Source: an uncultured Erythrobacter sp. (GTDB lineage Bacteria; Pseudomonadota; Alphaproteobacteria; Sphingomonadales; Sphingomonadaceae). Taken from it: 64,000 nt of DNA. This document shows, in pieces, positions 31,527 to 40,209 of the stretch. The notes beneath the pieces are model-generated. The model ran no database searches. It was not told where the DNA came from and saw nothing but the letters and a program-made list of their open reading frames with translations. Location: NCBI RefSeq assembly GCF_947499705.1, contig NZ_CANMPJ010000001.1, positions 1,895,501 through 1,959,500 of the forward strand. Reading direction: 5' to 3'. The translations under genes and the position numbers were made by a program. Each line of letters opens with the position of its first letter. The stretch's first letter is position 1.

Positions 31527-32966
31527 TCAGTCCTTCAACACCCACGTATCCTTGGTGCCGCCGCCCTGGCTCGAATTGACCACCAGCGACCCTTCCTTGA
31601 GCGCGACGCGGGTCAGCCCGCCCGGCGTGATATCGATCCCATTGGGTGACACCAGTACGAAGGGCCGTAGATCGACGTGGCGCGGCGCGAGGCCCTTCTT
31701 GGTGTAGATCGGACAGGTCGAGAGCGAGAGTGTCGGCTGCGCGATGTAGTTCTCCGGGTTGGATTCAAGCTTGGCGCGGAATGCCTTGATCTCTTTCTTG
31801 CTCGCAGTCGGGCCGATCAGCATCCCGTAGCCGCCGGACCCATGGACTTCCTTCACCACCAGCTCTTCGAGATTGTCCAGCACATAGCCCAAGCTGTCCG
31901 GATCGGCGCAGCGCCATGTCTGCACATTCGGCAGCAGCGGTTTCTCACCGGTGTAGAATTCGACGATCTCCGGCATGAAGCTGTAGATCGCCTTGTCGTC
32001 CGACACGCCGGTACCCGGCGCATTGGCAATCGTGATCCCGCCCGCGCGGTACACATCCATGATACCCGGCACGCCGAGCACGCTGTCAGGCTCGAAAGTC
32101 AGCGGATCGAGATAATCGTCATCGACCCGGCGATAGAGCACGTCGATCGGTTTGTAACCGCGCGTGGTGCGCATCTGCACCCGGCCATTGACGACGCGCA
32201 AATCGCTTCCTTCGACCAGTTCCGCGCCCATCTGATCGGCGAGGAAGGCGTGCTCGAAATAGGCTGAATTGTAGATCCCCGGCGTCAACACGGCGACCGT
32301 CGGCTTGCCTTCCGTTGCAGCGGGAGCGCAGGCTGCGAGCGAGCGCGCAAGACGGCGCGGATAGTTGGAGACGCTTTCAACCGGGATCTTGCTGAACAGG
32401 TCCGGGAACATCGCCATCATCGTCTCGCGGTTTTCCAGCATGTAGGAGACCCCCGACGGAGTGCGGGCATTGTCTTCGAGCACGAAAAACTCGTCCGGCC
32501 CGGTCCGTACCAGATCGATGCCGACGATGTGGGTGTATATCCCCCCCGGCGGCGTGAAGCCGACCATATTGGGCAACCATGCGGCGTTGTTCCGGAACAA
32601 CCGCTCCGGCACGCGCCCGGCGCGAATGATCTCTTGCCGGTGATACAGATCGTAGAGGAAGCTGTTGAGGGCCCTGACCCGCTGCTCAATCCCACGCGTC
32701 AAACGCCGCCATTCGCCAGCGGTAATGATCCGCGGCACCATGTCGAACGGGATCAGCCGTTCTTCGGCCTCGTCCTCGCCGTAAACATTGAAGGTAATCC
32801 CGGTGCGACGGAAGCTCTCATCGGCTTCGTTGTTCTTGCGCTGAAGCCAGCCTTTTTCCTGGTCATCGTACCAGTCGCAGTATTCCGCATAGGCGGGACG
32901 CGTCTGCCCCCCGGCATCGAACATTTCATCGAAATTTCTGGGTTTCCCCGGTTCGTCGCCGACCAT
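31527..32966 (-). CDS. Circularly permuted ATP-grasp protein (type 2)
   Basis: A 479-residue protein. Family landmarks are FDEMFDAGGQTRPAYAEY at the start, ITFNVYG, RALNSFLYDLYH, VGIDLVRTGPDEFFVLEDNARTPSGVSYML (metal-binding ED-N-R), RVDDDYLDPL and the C-terminal VVKEVHGSGGYGMLIGP, RHVDLRPFVL and GGLTRVAL. By fold it should activate a carboxylate with ATP to form an amide (amidoligase), perhaps building a peptide handled by the adjacent transglutaminase and Anbu; the substrate is unknown. The gene is first or second of the minus-strand operon. Confidence 0.94.
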   Translation of the reverse strand: MVGDEPGKPRNFDEMFDAGGQTRPAYAEYCDWYDDQEKGWLQRKNNEADESFRRTGITFNVYGEDEAEERLIPFDMVPRIITAGEWRRLTRGIEQRVRALNSFLYDLYHRQEIIRAGRVPERLFRNNAAWLPNMVGFTPPGGIYTHIVGIDLVRTGPDEFFVLEDNARTPSGVSYMLENRETMMAMFPDLFSKIPVESVSNYPRRLARSLAACAPAATEGKPTVAVLTPGIYNSAYFEHAFLADQMGAELVEGSDLRVVNGRVQMRTTRGYKPIDVLYRRVDDDYLDPLTFEPDSVLGVPGIMDVYRAGGITIANAPGTGVSDDKAIYSFMPEIVEFYTGEKPLLPNVQTWRCADPDSLGYVLDNLEELVVKEVHGSGGYGMLIGPTASKKEIKAFRAKLESNPENYIAQPTLSLSTCPIYTKKGLAPRHVDLRPFVLVSPNGIDITPGGLTRVALKEGSLVVNSSQGGGTKDTWVLKD

Positions 32967-33032
32967 CTATCCCCGCAGGTGAGACTGCATCACGGGAGAC
33001 GGTTGTAACCGCCCCGTTTCAAAAGGAAAGGT

Positions 33033-33809
33033 TCAAGCGCGTTCTAGTTCCGCAAGCACGGCATGGATCACCTCCGGTGCGTAGGTAAATCCGACATGGG
33101 TGCAACGCATCGCCACCGCTCGGTCGCGTTCGCCAGGCAGGCCAGCGGCGCAGCGCGGCGCGATCATGCCGTCGTTCGGGCTCCACAAGGCCACAGTTTC
33201 AACCGGAGGCTTGGCCGAGACGTCGGTTTCGATCGGAGGGCAATCGACCTGATGGCCGGTGATGAACTGATAGGCCCGCCACACATTGTTAGCGCGCGGG
33301 CTGCCGGAAAAAGGCGAGCCCATGGTGATGACCTTCGAAACGGCATCCGGATGACGGCTCGCCAGTTCGCGGGCGTAAATCCCGCCAAGGCTCCATCCGA
33401 GTAGCACAACCGGTTCCTCGGCGCGCTCGTGCACTTCGAGCAAGCGCTCTTCGAGTTGCGCAATCCGCTCTGGCGTCGGGCCCCAATTGCGGCCCTGCCC
33501 CCAGCGTTTCGTATCGTGCCCCGCCCGCTCGATCTGCTGTGCGAGATAGCGCAGCTTGCGCGGATGCGCGGCGAAACCGGGCAATACCAAAACCGTCTTG
33601 GGGTTCTCACTGCGCGGAATATCGAGCCGGCGCACCATCCGGCGCGCGGGTTCAGCCAGAATGTCGAGCTCCGCCCACATCCGGTAGAAACGCGGCTTGC
33701 CGTGCTCTTCATCGGCGCGGTCTTCACGCGCCAAGGCGACCCGGCGTGCGAGTTCGCCATCGCCGCGGACTATGTCGGTGAGACCAGAAAAGGGTGCGCG
33801 CGTTGCCAT
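33033..33809 (-). CDS. Alpha/beta hydrolase
   Basis: A 258-residue protein with an alpha/beta-hydrolase fold from residue 75: TVLVLPGFAAHPRKLRYLAQQ, then the nucleophile elbow GWSLGG (Ser near residue 141), the acid region SPNDGMI and His in CTHVGFTY near the end. The substrate is unknown; family members include acyltransferases, lipases and esterases. It lies 66 bases upstream of the ATP-grasp gene on the same strand, so it may belong to the Anbu operon, although it is not a standard member. Confidence 0.88.
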   Translation of the reverse strand: MATRAPFSGLTDIVRGDGELARRVALAREDRADEEHGKPRFYRMWAELDILAEPARRMVRRLDIPRSENPKTVLVLPGFAAHPRKLRYLAQQIERAGHDTKRWGQGRNWGPTPERIAQLEERLLEVHERAEEPVVLLGWSLGGIYARELASRHPDAVSKVITMGSPFSGSPRANNVWRAYQFITGHQVDCPPIETDVSAKPPVETVALWSPNDGMIAPRCAAGLPGERDRAVAMRCTHVGFTYAPEVIHAVLAELERA

Positions 33810-33917
33810 AGAAACGTAACATTACCTCCGAGGAGTGAATGCTACGTGAAGCAAATGGTTTCGGCTTAACCGGTTAGCGTTTCCATTCCGGAGCGCACGT
33901 CACCCTTTTCAGGCCGT

Positions 33918-34409
33918 TTACTCGTCGCAGTCGCCGATACGCTCTTGCTTCATCTTTGAGGTCATATCGACATTAATGCCGCCCATTGCCCCGCTGATCT
34001 TCATTTCGAGATCGGACGAGGTCGATCCGACAGTACCAGCCATTTCCATCCGCATCTGACCGCCATCCATGTCGCAAGTCAGCACTGCATCCAGATCGTT
34101 TCCGGCGAGCTCGAACTTTTCGTAGCTGCAATCGCCCTGCTGGCCTTCCTGCATCATGTTTTCGAAGCCGCCTTCGGCTTGCTCCGGCGTCAGGCAATAT
34201 TCGACATTGGTTTTCATGCCGCCCATTTCCGACACGACCTTGTACTTGCCCGGTTCCGGCTTGAGCCCGCTATCGGCAGCGATCTGGGCCGCTTCATTGA
34301 CGCTGACTGCGCCATCGCCGTCCGCATCTGCTTCCGCCGTGGTGACATCACTGCCCCCGCACCCTGCGAGAGCGACACTCAAAGCGGCAATTGCTGCAAG
34401 TGGTTTCAT
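33918..34409 (-). CDS. DUF3617 lipoprotein with an EF-hand-like loop
   Basis: A 163-residue protein. The lipoprotein signal (AIAALSVALAGCGGSD, Cys near residue 17) is followed by DADGDGAVSVNE, which matches the 12-residue EF-hand calcium loop (D-x-D-x-D-G-x-V-x-x-x-E). A DUF3617 domain follows (PGKYKVVSEMGG, YCLTPEQAEGGF, GDCSYEKFELAG, LTCDMDG), with Cys pairs. Its function is unknown. The ATG at 34409 is favoured over 34430 because it begins the signal peptide. It lies 43 bases behind a second DUF3617 gene. Confidence 0.78.
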   Translation of the reverse strand: MKPLAAIAALSVALAGCGGSDVTTAEADADGDGAVSVNEAAQIAADSGLKPEPGKYKVVSEMGGMKTNVEYCLTPEQAEGGFENMMQEGQQGDCSYEKFELAGNDLDAVLTCDMDGGQMRMEMAGTVGSTSSDLEMKISGAMGGINVDMTSKMKQERIGDCDE

Positions 34410-34452
34410 TTTCCTGATTTCCCTTCCCATCCAATTCGTTCAGCGGCGGTCT

Positions 34453-34944
34453 CTAGCAATCGCCAAGTCGCCGATTCTGCGTTCTGAGTTTGATCGTTCC
34501 CGGCCCCATGCCCATATCGCCCGACATTGTCATCGTGACATCGGACGAAGTCGGCGAACCGGTGCCCTGCATCACCATCGTCATCGGGTTTCCGCCGGCA
34601 TCACAGGTCATTTCGGCGTCGATCCTACCATTTGTCGCATTAAACCGGCTGTAGCTGCAATCACCCTGCTGTGACTGGTTCATGACCGAGCGAAAGCCTT
34701 CATCCACATCAGCCTGTGTCAGGCAGAATTTGAACTTTCGATTCATCATCGAGGTCATCATGCCGGCAATGTCTGGCGGAGCATCGGGGATATCGATCGA
34801 AAGCACCGTCATCTCCGCCTGATACTGCCCGGCCATCGGGCGCATTTCATCATCCAGCTGCTGCGCGGCAAGATCGCCCGACGATGCGCCAGCAATCGCG
34901 AATGCAGCAGCCAGTGCGCCTGCGCCAAGTATCCAGGTTTTCAT
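34453..34944 (-). CDS. DUF3617 family secreted protein
   Basis: A 163-residue protein with a signal peptide (ILGAGALAAAFAIAGASSG, to about residue 26) and a DUF3617 domain: AGQYQAEMTVLSID, FCLTQADVDEGF, QQGDCSYSRFNATNGRIDAEMTC and RLGDC at the end. Four Cys residues align with those of the neighbour at 33918-34409, so the pair are paralogues. GAGGAGATGC precedes the ATG at 34944. Periplasmic location is expected; no catalytic motif is seen. The gene is divergent from uvrB. Confidence 0.82.
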   Translation of the reverse strand: MKTWILGAGALAAAFAIAGASSGDLAAQQLDDEMRPMAGQYQAEMTVLSIDIPDAPPDIAGMMTSMMNRKFKFCLTQADVDEGFRSVMNQSQQGDCSYSRFNATNGRIDAEMTCDAGGNPMTMVMQGTGSPTSSDVTMTMSGDMGMGPGTIKLRTQNRRLGDC

Positions 34945-35055
34945 ATTGCATCTCCTCAAGACTGTTCGATTCGATGCGACCTTATGTCGTTGCGGGCATG
35001 CTAGGGGGCAGCGCGCCACTTCACAACGCATGCTTTGTGCTCCATATGTTCGCCT

Positions 35056-37251
35056 ATGTCAGAACTTGTGATCAGACGCGGTCTCGAAGAGCCCGAAACC
35101 GGCGAAGACTTCACCCCGCATCGCCCCGACCGCCCGGAAAAGATGGACGGCGGCAGGCCGTTCAAGCTTGTCTCTGACTACGAACCTTCGGGTGACCAGC
35201 CGACCGCGATTGCGGAGTTGGTCGGCGGCGCACGTGATAGCGAGCAAACCCAGACGCTGCTAGGCGTCACCGGTTCGGGCAAGACTTTCACCATGGCGAA
35301 GGTGATCGAGGAATTGCAGCGCCCTGCCCTGATCCTCGCGCCCAACAAGATCCTCGCCGCGCAGCTCTATGGCGAGTTCAAGAGCTTCTTTCCCGAAAAC
35401 GCTGTCGAGTATTTCGTCAGCTATTACGACTACTACCAACCCGAAGCCTACGTCCCGCGTTCCGACACGTACATTGAGAAAGAGTCGAGCGTGAACGAGG
35501 CGATTGACCGGATGCGCCACTCGGCCACCCGTGCGCTGCTCGAACGCGACGACGTGATCATCGTTGCGTCGGTCTCGTGCCTCTATGGCATCGGATCAGT
35601 CGAGACCTATTCGGCGATGATCTTCGACATCAAGAAAGACGATACAGTCGACCAGCGTGAGCTGATCCGCAAGCTCGTCGCGCTGCAATACAAGCGCAAC
35701 GATGCGGCCTTTACGCGCGGCTGTTTCCGGGTTCGCGGGGACAATCTGGAGCTGTTCCCCTCGCACTATGAAGACATGGCTTGGCGCATCAGTTTCTTCG
35801 GGGACGAGATCGAGGAAATCAGCGAATTCGACCCGCTGACGGGCAAGAAGGGCGCGTCGCTCGACAAGGTGCGGGTCTATGCGAACTCGCACTACGTAAC
35901 GCCCGGGCCGACGATGAAACAAGCGACCGAAGCGATCAAATTCGAGCTTCAGCACCGCCTCAAGGAGCTTGAGGAAGAAGGCAAACTGCTCGAGCACCAG
36001 CGACTGGAGCAGCGCACCAATTTCGATCTCGAGATGATCGCGGCGACAGGCTCCTGCGCGGGGATCGAGAACTATTCACGCTTCCTCACCGGACGCCTGC
36101 CCGGCGAGCCGCCGCCCACCCTGTTCGAATATCTGCCCGACAACGCGCTGCTGTTCGTCGATGAAAGCCACCAGACGGTGCCGCAGATCGGCGCGATGTC
36201 GAAGGGCGATCACCGCCGCAAAATTACGCTGGCTGAGTATGGCTTCCGTCTGCCGAGCTGCATCGATAACCGCCCGCTGCGCTTCAACGAATGGGACGCG
36301 ATGCGCCCGCAGACCTTCGCTGTCTCAGCCACACCCGGCCCGTGGGAGATGGAACAGACCGGCGGCGTCTTCGCGGAGCAGGTCATCCGCCCCACCGGCC
36401 TGATCGACCCTCCGGTAGAAATCCGCCCGGTCGAGGACCAGGTGCAGGATTGCATCCAGGAATGCCTCGCCACCGCCAAGAAAGGCTACCGCACGCTCGT
36501 CACCACGCTGACCAAGCGGATGGCAGAGGACCTGACCGAATTCATGCACGAGGCTGGCGTGCGCGTTCGTTACATGCACTCCGATGTCGAGACACTGGAG
36601 CGTATCGAGCTTATCCGTGACCTGCGGCTTGGCGTCTATGACGTGCTGATCGGGATCAACCTGCTGCGCGAAGGCCTCGACATTCCCGAATGCGGGCTGG
36701 TCGCGATCCTTGATGCCGACAAGGAAGGCTTCCTGCGTAGCGAAACCTCACTGGTCCAAACCATCGGCCGCGCGGCGCGCAACGTCGATGGCAAGGTGAT
36801 CCTCTATGCAGACCGGATCACCGGCAGCATGGAACGCGCGATGGCAGAGACCGACCGCCGCCGGGCCAAGCAAGAGGCTTACAACGAAGAACACGGCATC
36901 ACCCCGACGACCATCAAGCGCGACATCGCCGACATCGTCGCCCACACCGCTTCGCAAGACGGCGTGGTGGTCGACACCGGCGATGACGAGGTCAACAACC
37001 TCGTCGGCCACAATCTGCGCGCGTACATTGAGGACCTAGAAAAACGCATGCGCGACGCAGCTGCGAACCTCGAGTTCGAGGAAGCTGGCAGGTTGCGCGA
37101 TGAAATCCGTCGCTTGGAGAATGACGAGCTGGGCTTGCCGGACAGCGAGAAGAAGGCGCCGAAGGTCGGACGTTCGGATGCGGGGCGGCCCGGGACGCGC
37201 AAGACGCGTTATGGCAAGACGCGGTACAAGCGGATGGGTGGGAAACCTTGA
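35056..37251 (+). CDS. uvrB: Excinuclease ABC subunit B
   Basis: A 731-residue helicase-like protein. [14 protein letters not shown] (Walker A, near residue 70), the beta-hairpin [20 protein letters not shown] that inserts into damaged [13 protein letters not shown] (DEAD-like motif II), ATPGPWEM and [11 protein letters not shown] are present. The C-terminal UVR domain ([28 protein letters not shown]) binds UvrC. The protein verifies damage in nucleotide excision repair with UvrA and UvrC. The ATG at 35056 is preferred over 35035. A clear LexA box (GTTC-N7-GTTC) was not seen upstream. Confidence 0.97.
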   Translation: MSELVIRRGLEEPETGEDFTPHRPDRPEKMDGGRPFKLVSDYEPSGDQPTAIAELVGGARDSEQTQTLLGVTGSGKTFTMAKVIEELQRPALILAPNKILAAQLYGEFKSFFPENAVEYFVSYYDYYQPEAYVPRSDTYIEKESSVNEAIDRMRHSATRALLERDDVIIVASVSCLYGIGSVETYSAMIFDIKKDDTVDQRELIRKLVALQYKRNDAAFTRGCFRVRGDNLELFPSHYEDMAWRISFFGDEIEEISEFDPLTGKKGASLDKVRVYANSHYVTPGPTMKQATEAIKFELQHRLKELEEEGKLLEHQRLEQRTNFDLEMIAATGSCAGIENYSRFLTGRLPGEPPPTLFEYLPDNALLFVDESHQTVPQIGAMSKGDHRRKITLAEYGFRLPSCIDNRPLRFNEWDAMRPQTFAVSATPGPWEMEQTGGVFAEQVIRPTGLIDPPVEIRPVEDQVQDCIQECLATAKKGYRTLVTTLTKRMAEDLTEFMHEAGVRVRYMHSDVETLERIELIRDLRLGVYDVLIGINLLREGLDIPECGLVAILDADKEGFLRSETSLVQTIGRAARNVDGKVILYADRITGSMERAMAETDRRRAKQEAYNEEHGITPTTIKRDIADIVAHTASQDGVVVDTGDDEVNNLVGHNLRAYIEDLEKRMRDAAANLEFEEAGRLRDEIRRLENDELGLPDSEKKAPKVGRSDAGRPGTRKTRYGKTRYKRMGGKP

Positions 37252-37344
37252 TGCGGTGAATTCACGACCCACCGGAAAAGACAAATAGCCGTAGCCAAAC
37301 CGAACCCGTAGTTCGTGCTCCAACGGTCACAGGAAATGACCTCA

Positions 37345-37446
37345 ATGGAGCTGAAGTTGAAGAAATTTGAGTTCGCGTCTCTTGTTTTTATGGGTAATCT
37401 AGTTTTGATTGGATTTGGCCAGCTCATCGTTATGGCGCTCAAGTGA
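37345..37446 (+). CDS. Small single-helix membrane peptide
   Basis: A 33-residue ORF: MELKLKKFEFASLVFMGNLV then LIGFGQLIVMALK. AGGAAATGACC lies 9 bases before the ATG; an ATG 9 bases earlier in frame is also possible. It is basic at the N-terminus, then strongly hydrophobic, as expected of a one-helix membrane protein. Its stop is 7 bases before the TTG start of the next gene, which implies co-translation. No family is recognised. Confidence 0.5.
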   Translation: MELKLKKFEFASLVFMGNLVLIGFGQLIVMALK

Positions 37447-37453
37447 GGGTTAA

Positions 37454-37972
37454 TTGAGGTACGTTGGCACACTAACTCTTTTCGCCCTAATCGCCGCCTG
37501 CAAGCCGCCGCCTGCCGATGCGGATATGGGGCGGGATATGCCAGCGGAGGAACCGACATACGCTTCCGATCCGCTGCCCTCACCCGAAACCGAGAACGCC
37601 ATCTGGGCAGAGAGCGCGGAGGGCGAGCGGATCATTTACGGCGTGCCGGGTCAGCCTGCTTTGCTGGCGCTCGCCTGCCTCCGCGACGGGCCAGAACCCA
37701 TCCTGCGCATTACCCGCATGAGCCCTGCTGATGAAGGCGCGGGTGCCATGCTTGCGCTCATTGGCAATGGCGCGATTGGTCGGATGGAGGTCGATGCGAC
37801 CGAGGTTTCCGGGCGCACGATCTGGCAGGGCGAGGATCCCGCGAGCGATGAGGATTGGGAGCCGCTTGCCGGGCCGCGTCAGTTTACCGCCACGATTCCC
37901 GGTGCCGGAATGGTGACACTCAATCCGAGTCCGCTGCCAATGCAGCTTGTCGCGGCGTGCCGGGAGTCTTAG
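37454..37972 (+). CDS. Hypothetical lipoprotein
   Basis: A 172-residue protein starting at TTG 37454, with GAGGG upstream. A lipoprotein signal (TLTLFALIAACKPPP, Cys16) is followed by a Pro/Asp/Glu-rich linker and a globular part (WAESAEGERIIYGVPGQPALLALACL, ARITR-like region) ending in LVAACRES. The second and third Cys may form a disulfide. No domain is recognised. It forms an operon with the small membrane peptide 7 bases upstream, and a repeat copy follows its stop. Confidence 0.7.
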   Translation: MRYVGTLTLFALIAACKPPPADADMGRDMPAEEPTYASDPLPSPETENAIWAESAEGERIIYGVPGQPALLALACLRDGPEPILRITRMSPADEGAGAMLALIGNGAIGRMEVDATEVSGRTIWQGEDPASDEDWEPLAGPRQFTATIPGAGMVTLNPSPLPMQLVAACRES

Positions 37973-37974
37973 TG

Positions 37975-38074
37975 TTCCGCACGCCCATCCGGGCGCGCGA
38001 TTTCCTCGCTCACGCGACCTGAAGGTCGCATCGCTGCGGGCGCGCGGTCGCGCTTGCGAACCCTGACGGGTCCG
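37975..38074. repeat. Intergenic repeat, left-half copy (copy 4)
   Basis: It begins TTCCGCACGCCCATCCGGGCGC and continues through CTCACGCGACCTGAAGGTCG and CGCGCGGTCGCGCTTGCG. The first 70 bases are nearly identical to the copy at 29532 and the tail matches copy 2. The right half seen in copies 1 and 3 is absent. It ends a few bases before the convergent DsbD gene stop. Confidence 0.6.
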
Positions 38075-38079
38075 TATTG

Positions 38080-40137
38080 CTAACGCTCAGCCTTGGCGCG
38101 TTCCGTAAGCATGTCGGGCGTCAAAACCTGCGGCAATTGCTCCGCCTCAGCACCGGGTTCGTACCACAAATAGAGTGGCACACCCGCCGCGCCTTGCTGG
38201 GTCAGGAATTCGGTGATCTCCTCATCGCGCACGGTCCAGTCGCCGACCATTGCGATCACGCCCGCATCCTCGAAGGCTTGCGCGGTTGCTTCGCGTTCGA
38301 TCGCAACGCTTTCATTCACCTTACAGGTCACACACCAGTCGGCGGTGAACCACAGGAACACCGGCTGGCCCGAAGCGCGCGCCTCTGCCAGCGCATCGCG
38401 GCTGAACTCGCGCGGGGCGAGCAGCGATTCCGACAGGTCGCTGGTTTGCGCGGCATAGCTGGAGGGCAGCGCAAAGGCTCCGAAGATCAGGAACGGCGCA
38501 GCGACCAATCCGAATGCGGGCCACGCCATCTTGCCAGCGCGCTGCAGCCGCCCGACCACGCCCAGCGCGATCACGATGCCAAGCAGCATCACCAAGGCAA
38601 ACATCGCAAAGCCGCGTCCGCCCAATTGCGCAGTCAGCCAAATCAGTGCCAGCGCTGTCAGCCCCATCGGGATCGCCATGATCCGGCGGAAACGCTCCAT
38701 CCATGCACCGGGCTTGGGCAGCAATCCCCGCAGCGCAGGAACGAATCCGATCAGCAGGAATGGAAGTGCGAGGCCCAGCCCGAGCATGGCGAACAACAGC
38801 AGCGCCAGTGGCGCAGGCAGCAACAAAGCCGCGCCCAGAGCTGCCGCCATAAACGGCCCCGTGCACGGCGTCGCTGCAAAGGCTGCGAGCAGCCCGGTTG
38901 CGAAGGCTCCAGCCGGCTCACCACTCTGCGTAAAGCTGAGCGAAGGCAGCTCGAACAACCCGCCGAAATTCGCTGTGATGATCGTCGCGAGCACCAACAG
39001 AATGATAACGACACTTGGGCTTTGCAGCTGGAACGCCCAGCCGACCTGTTCTCCAGCCTCCCGCAGCGCCAGCATCAACGCGCCCAACCCGACGCAGGCC
39101 AGCACCACGCCAGCGGTATAAGCGATGCCCTCAGCCCGCGCCTTGGCCTCGCTCTCACCCGCGCGCGCCAACGACAACGCTTTGAGGCTAAGGATCGGAA
39201 ACACGCAGGGCATGATGTTGAGGATCAACCCGCCCGCCAGCGCGCCTAGGATCAGGGTCCAGAGCGGCGGGGTGTTCGCCATACTGACGGGTCCGGCTAT
39301 CATCGAGCCACCGGTCGGAACATCTCCGGGAAGCGCGCCAAACTCAACGCCAGCTTCGTCGCCAAATGACAGAATGCCGCCGACCGCGCTTGGGTCGTCC
39401 GCGTCATATTGGGTAAGCGGGATTTCAACTATCAGCATATCGCCATCGCGGCGGAATGTCTGGACGGCCGCGTAGTCAACGAGGCGCTCATTTGTGACGA
39501 ATACGTGCGGTTCCGCGAGTGCGACTGCCTCGGGCAGCGGAATTGCAAGACGCAGGTTTCTGCTCGCAACTTCAAACGTTGCACTGGCATCCAGCAAAGG
39601 CGCAACCTCCGCCTGCCAACGCGCAAAGTCGCCGCCCATCCCGATGGTCAGAGCGGCATCCTGCGGCACGCAGACCCGGTCCGTGCAGGCCAGGTAATCG
39701 ACATAGCCGCCAATGTCCGGCAGGCCTTCGATCACCGCATCCTCGGGCACGCGCACCGGCACCAACACCGCGTATTGCCCTTCATAGATGTGGTTCATCA
39801 GGTCACCAATCAGCAGCCGCTCAGGCACCGGATACAGCGCCTCGCCCATTTCCCAGCCTTCGGGCAGGTCCAGCTCAAGCCGCATCCCCTGCCCCGCATC
39901 GCCGGGATTGGACCAATATCCATGCCATTCGGGCGCGCTCGGCGTGAATTTCAGCGCCAGCATCCATTCCTCGCCCGGCTGCGGCAGCCCATCGGCGAGC
40001 AATTGTACGGCGATATTCTCGTCACCGAACCGAGCCTCGCGCGGTTCCTCAGTATCCTGCGCGAACGCAGACGCGCCTGCCAATGCGGCAAACGCAATCA
40101 CCCATGCGAACAACAGGACCTTCAATCGTGGGAACAT
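38080..40137 (-). CDS. dsbD: Protein-disulfide reductase DsbD
   Basis: A 685-residue protein. A signal peptide (LFAWVIAFAALAGASAFAQ) leads to an N-terminal periplasmic domain (to about residue 265). Eight TM helices follow, with NIMPCVFPILSLKALSL and AFAATPCTGPFMAAALG carrying the paired Cys. The C-terminal thioredoxin domain has FTADWCVTCKVNESV (CVTC near residue 600). It moves electrons from cytoplasmic thioredoxin to periplasmic disulfide partners. The ATG at 40137 or the GTG at 40152 is the start; the much longer open frame upstream is antisense to the UbiH gene. Confidence 0.92.
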   Translation of the reverse strand: MFPRLKVLLFAWVIAFAALAGASAFAQDTEEPREARFGDENIAVQLLADGLPQPGEEWMLALKFTPSAPEWHGYWSNPGDAGQGMRLELDLPEGWEMGEALYPVPERLLIGDLMNHIYEGQYAVLVPVRVPEDAVIEGLPDIGGYVDYLACTDRVCVPQDAALTIGMGGDFARWQAEVAPLLDASATFEVASRNLRLAIPLPEAVALAEPHVFVTNERLVDYAAVQTFRRDGDMLIVEIPLTQYDADDPSAVGGILSFGDEAGVEFGALPGDVPTGGSMIAGPVSMANTPPLWTLILGALAGGLILNIMPCVFPILSLKALSLARAGESEAKARAEGIAYTAGVVLACVGLGALMLALREAGEQVGWAFQLQSPSVVIILLVLATIITANFGGLFELPSLSFTQSGEPAGAFATGLLAAFAATPCTGPFMAAALGAALLLPAPLALLLFAMLGLGLALPFLLIGFVPALRGLLPKPGAWMERFRRIMAIPMGLTALALIWLTAQLGGRGFAMFALVMLLGIVIALGVVGRLQRAGKMAWPAFGLVAAPFLIFGAFALPSSYAAQTSDLSESLLAPREFSRDALAEARASGQPVFLWFTADWCVTCKVNESVAIEREATAQAFEDAGVIAMVGDWTVRDEEITEFLTQQGAAGVPLYLWYEPGAEAEQLPQVLTPDMLTERAKAER

Positions 40138-40209
40138 TCTTGCTTCAATCACGGCGAAACCTCTAGGGCGGTCAGGTGGTGTTCGCAATGAACGCAAGCA
40201 AGGTGACAG

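Noticed and set aside
34980..35060. LexA (SOS) box upstream of uvrB
   Set aside because: GTTC appears, but not as the alphaproteobacterial GTTC-N7-GTTC; the nearest pair has the wrong spacing and orientation.
38077..39249. Plus-strand frame of 390 codons opposite dsbD
   Set aside because: It is antisense to the DsbD membrane and thioredoxin domains, which carry clear motifs.
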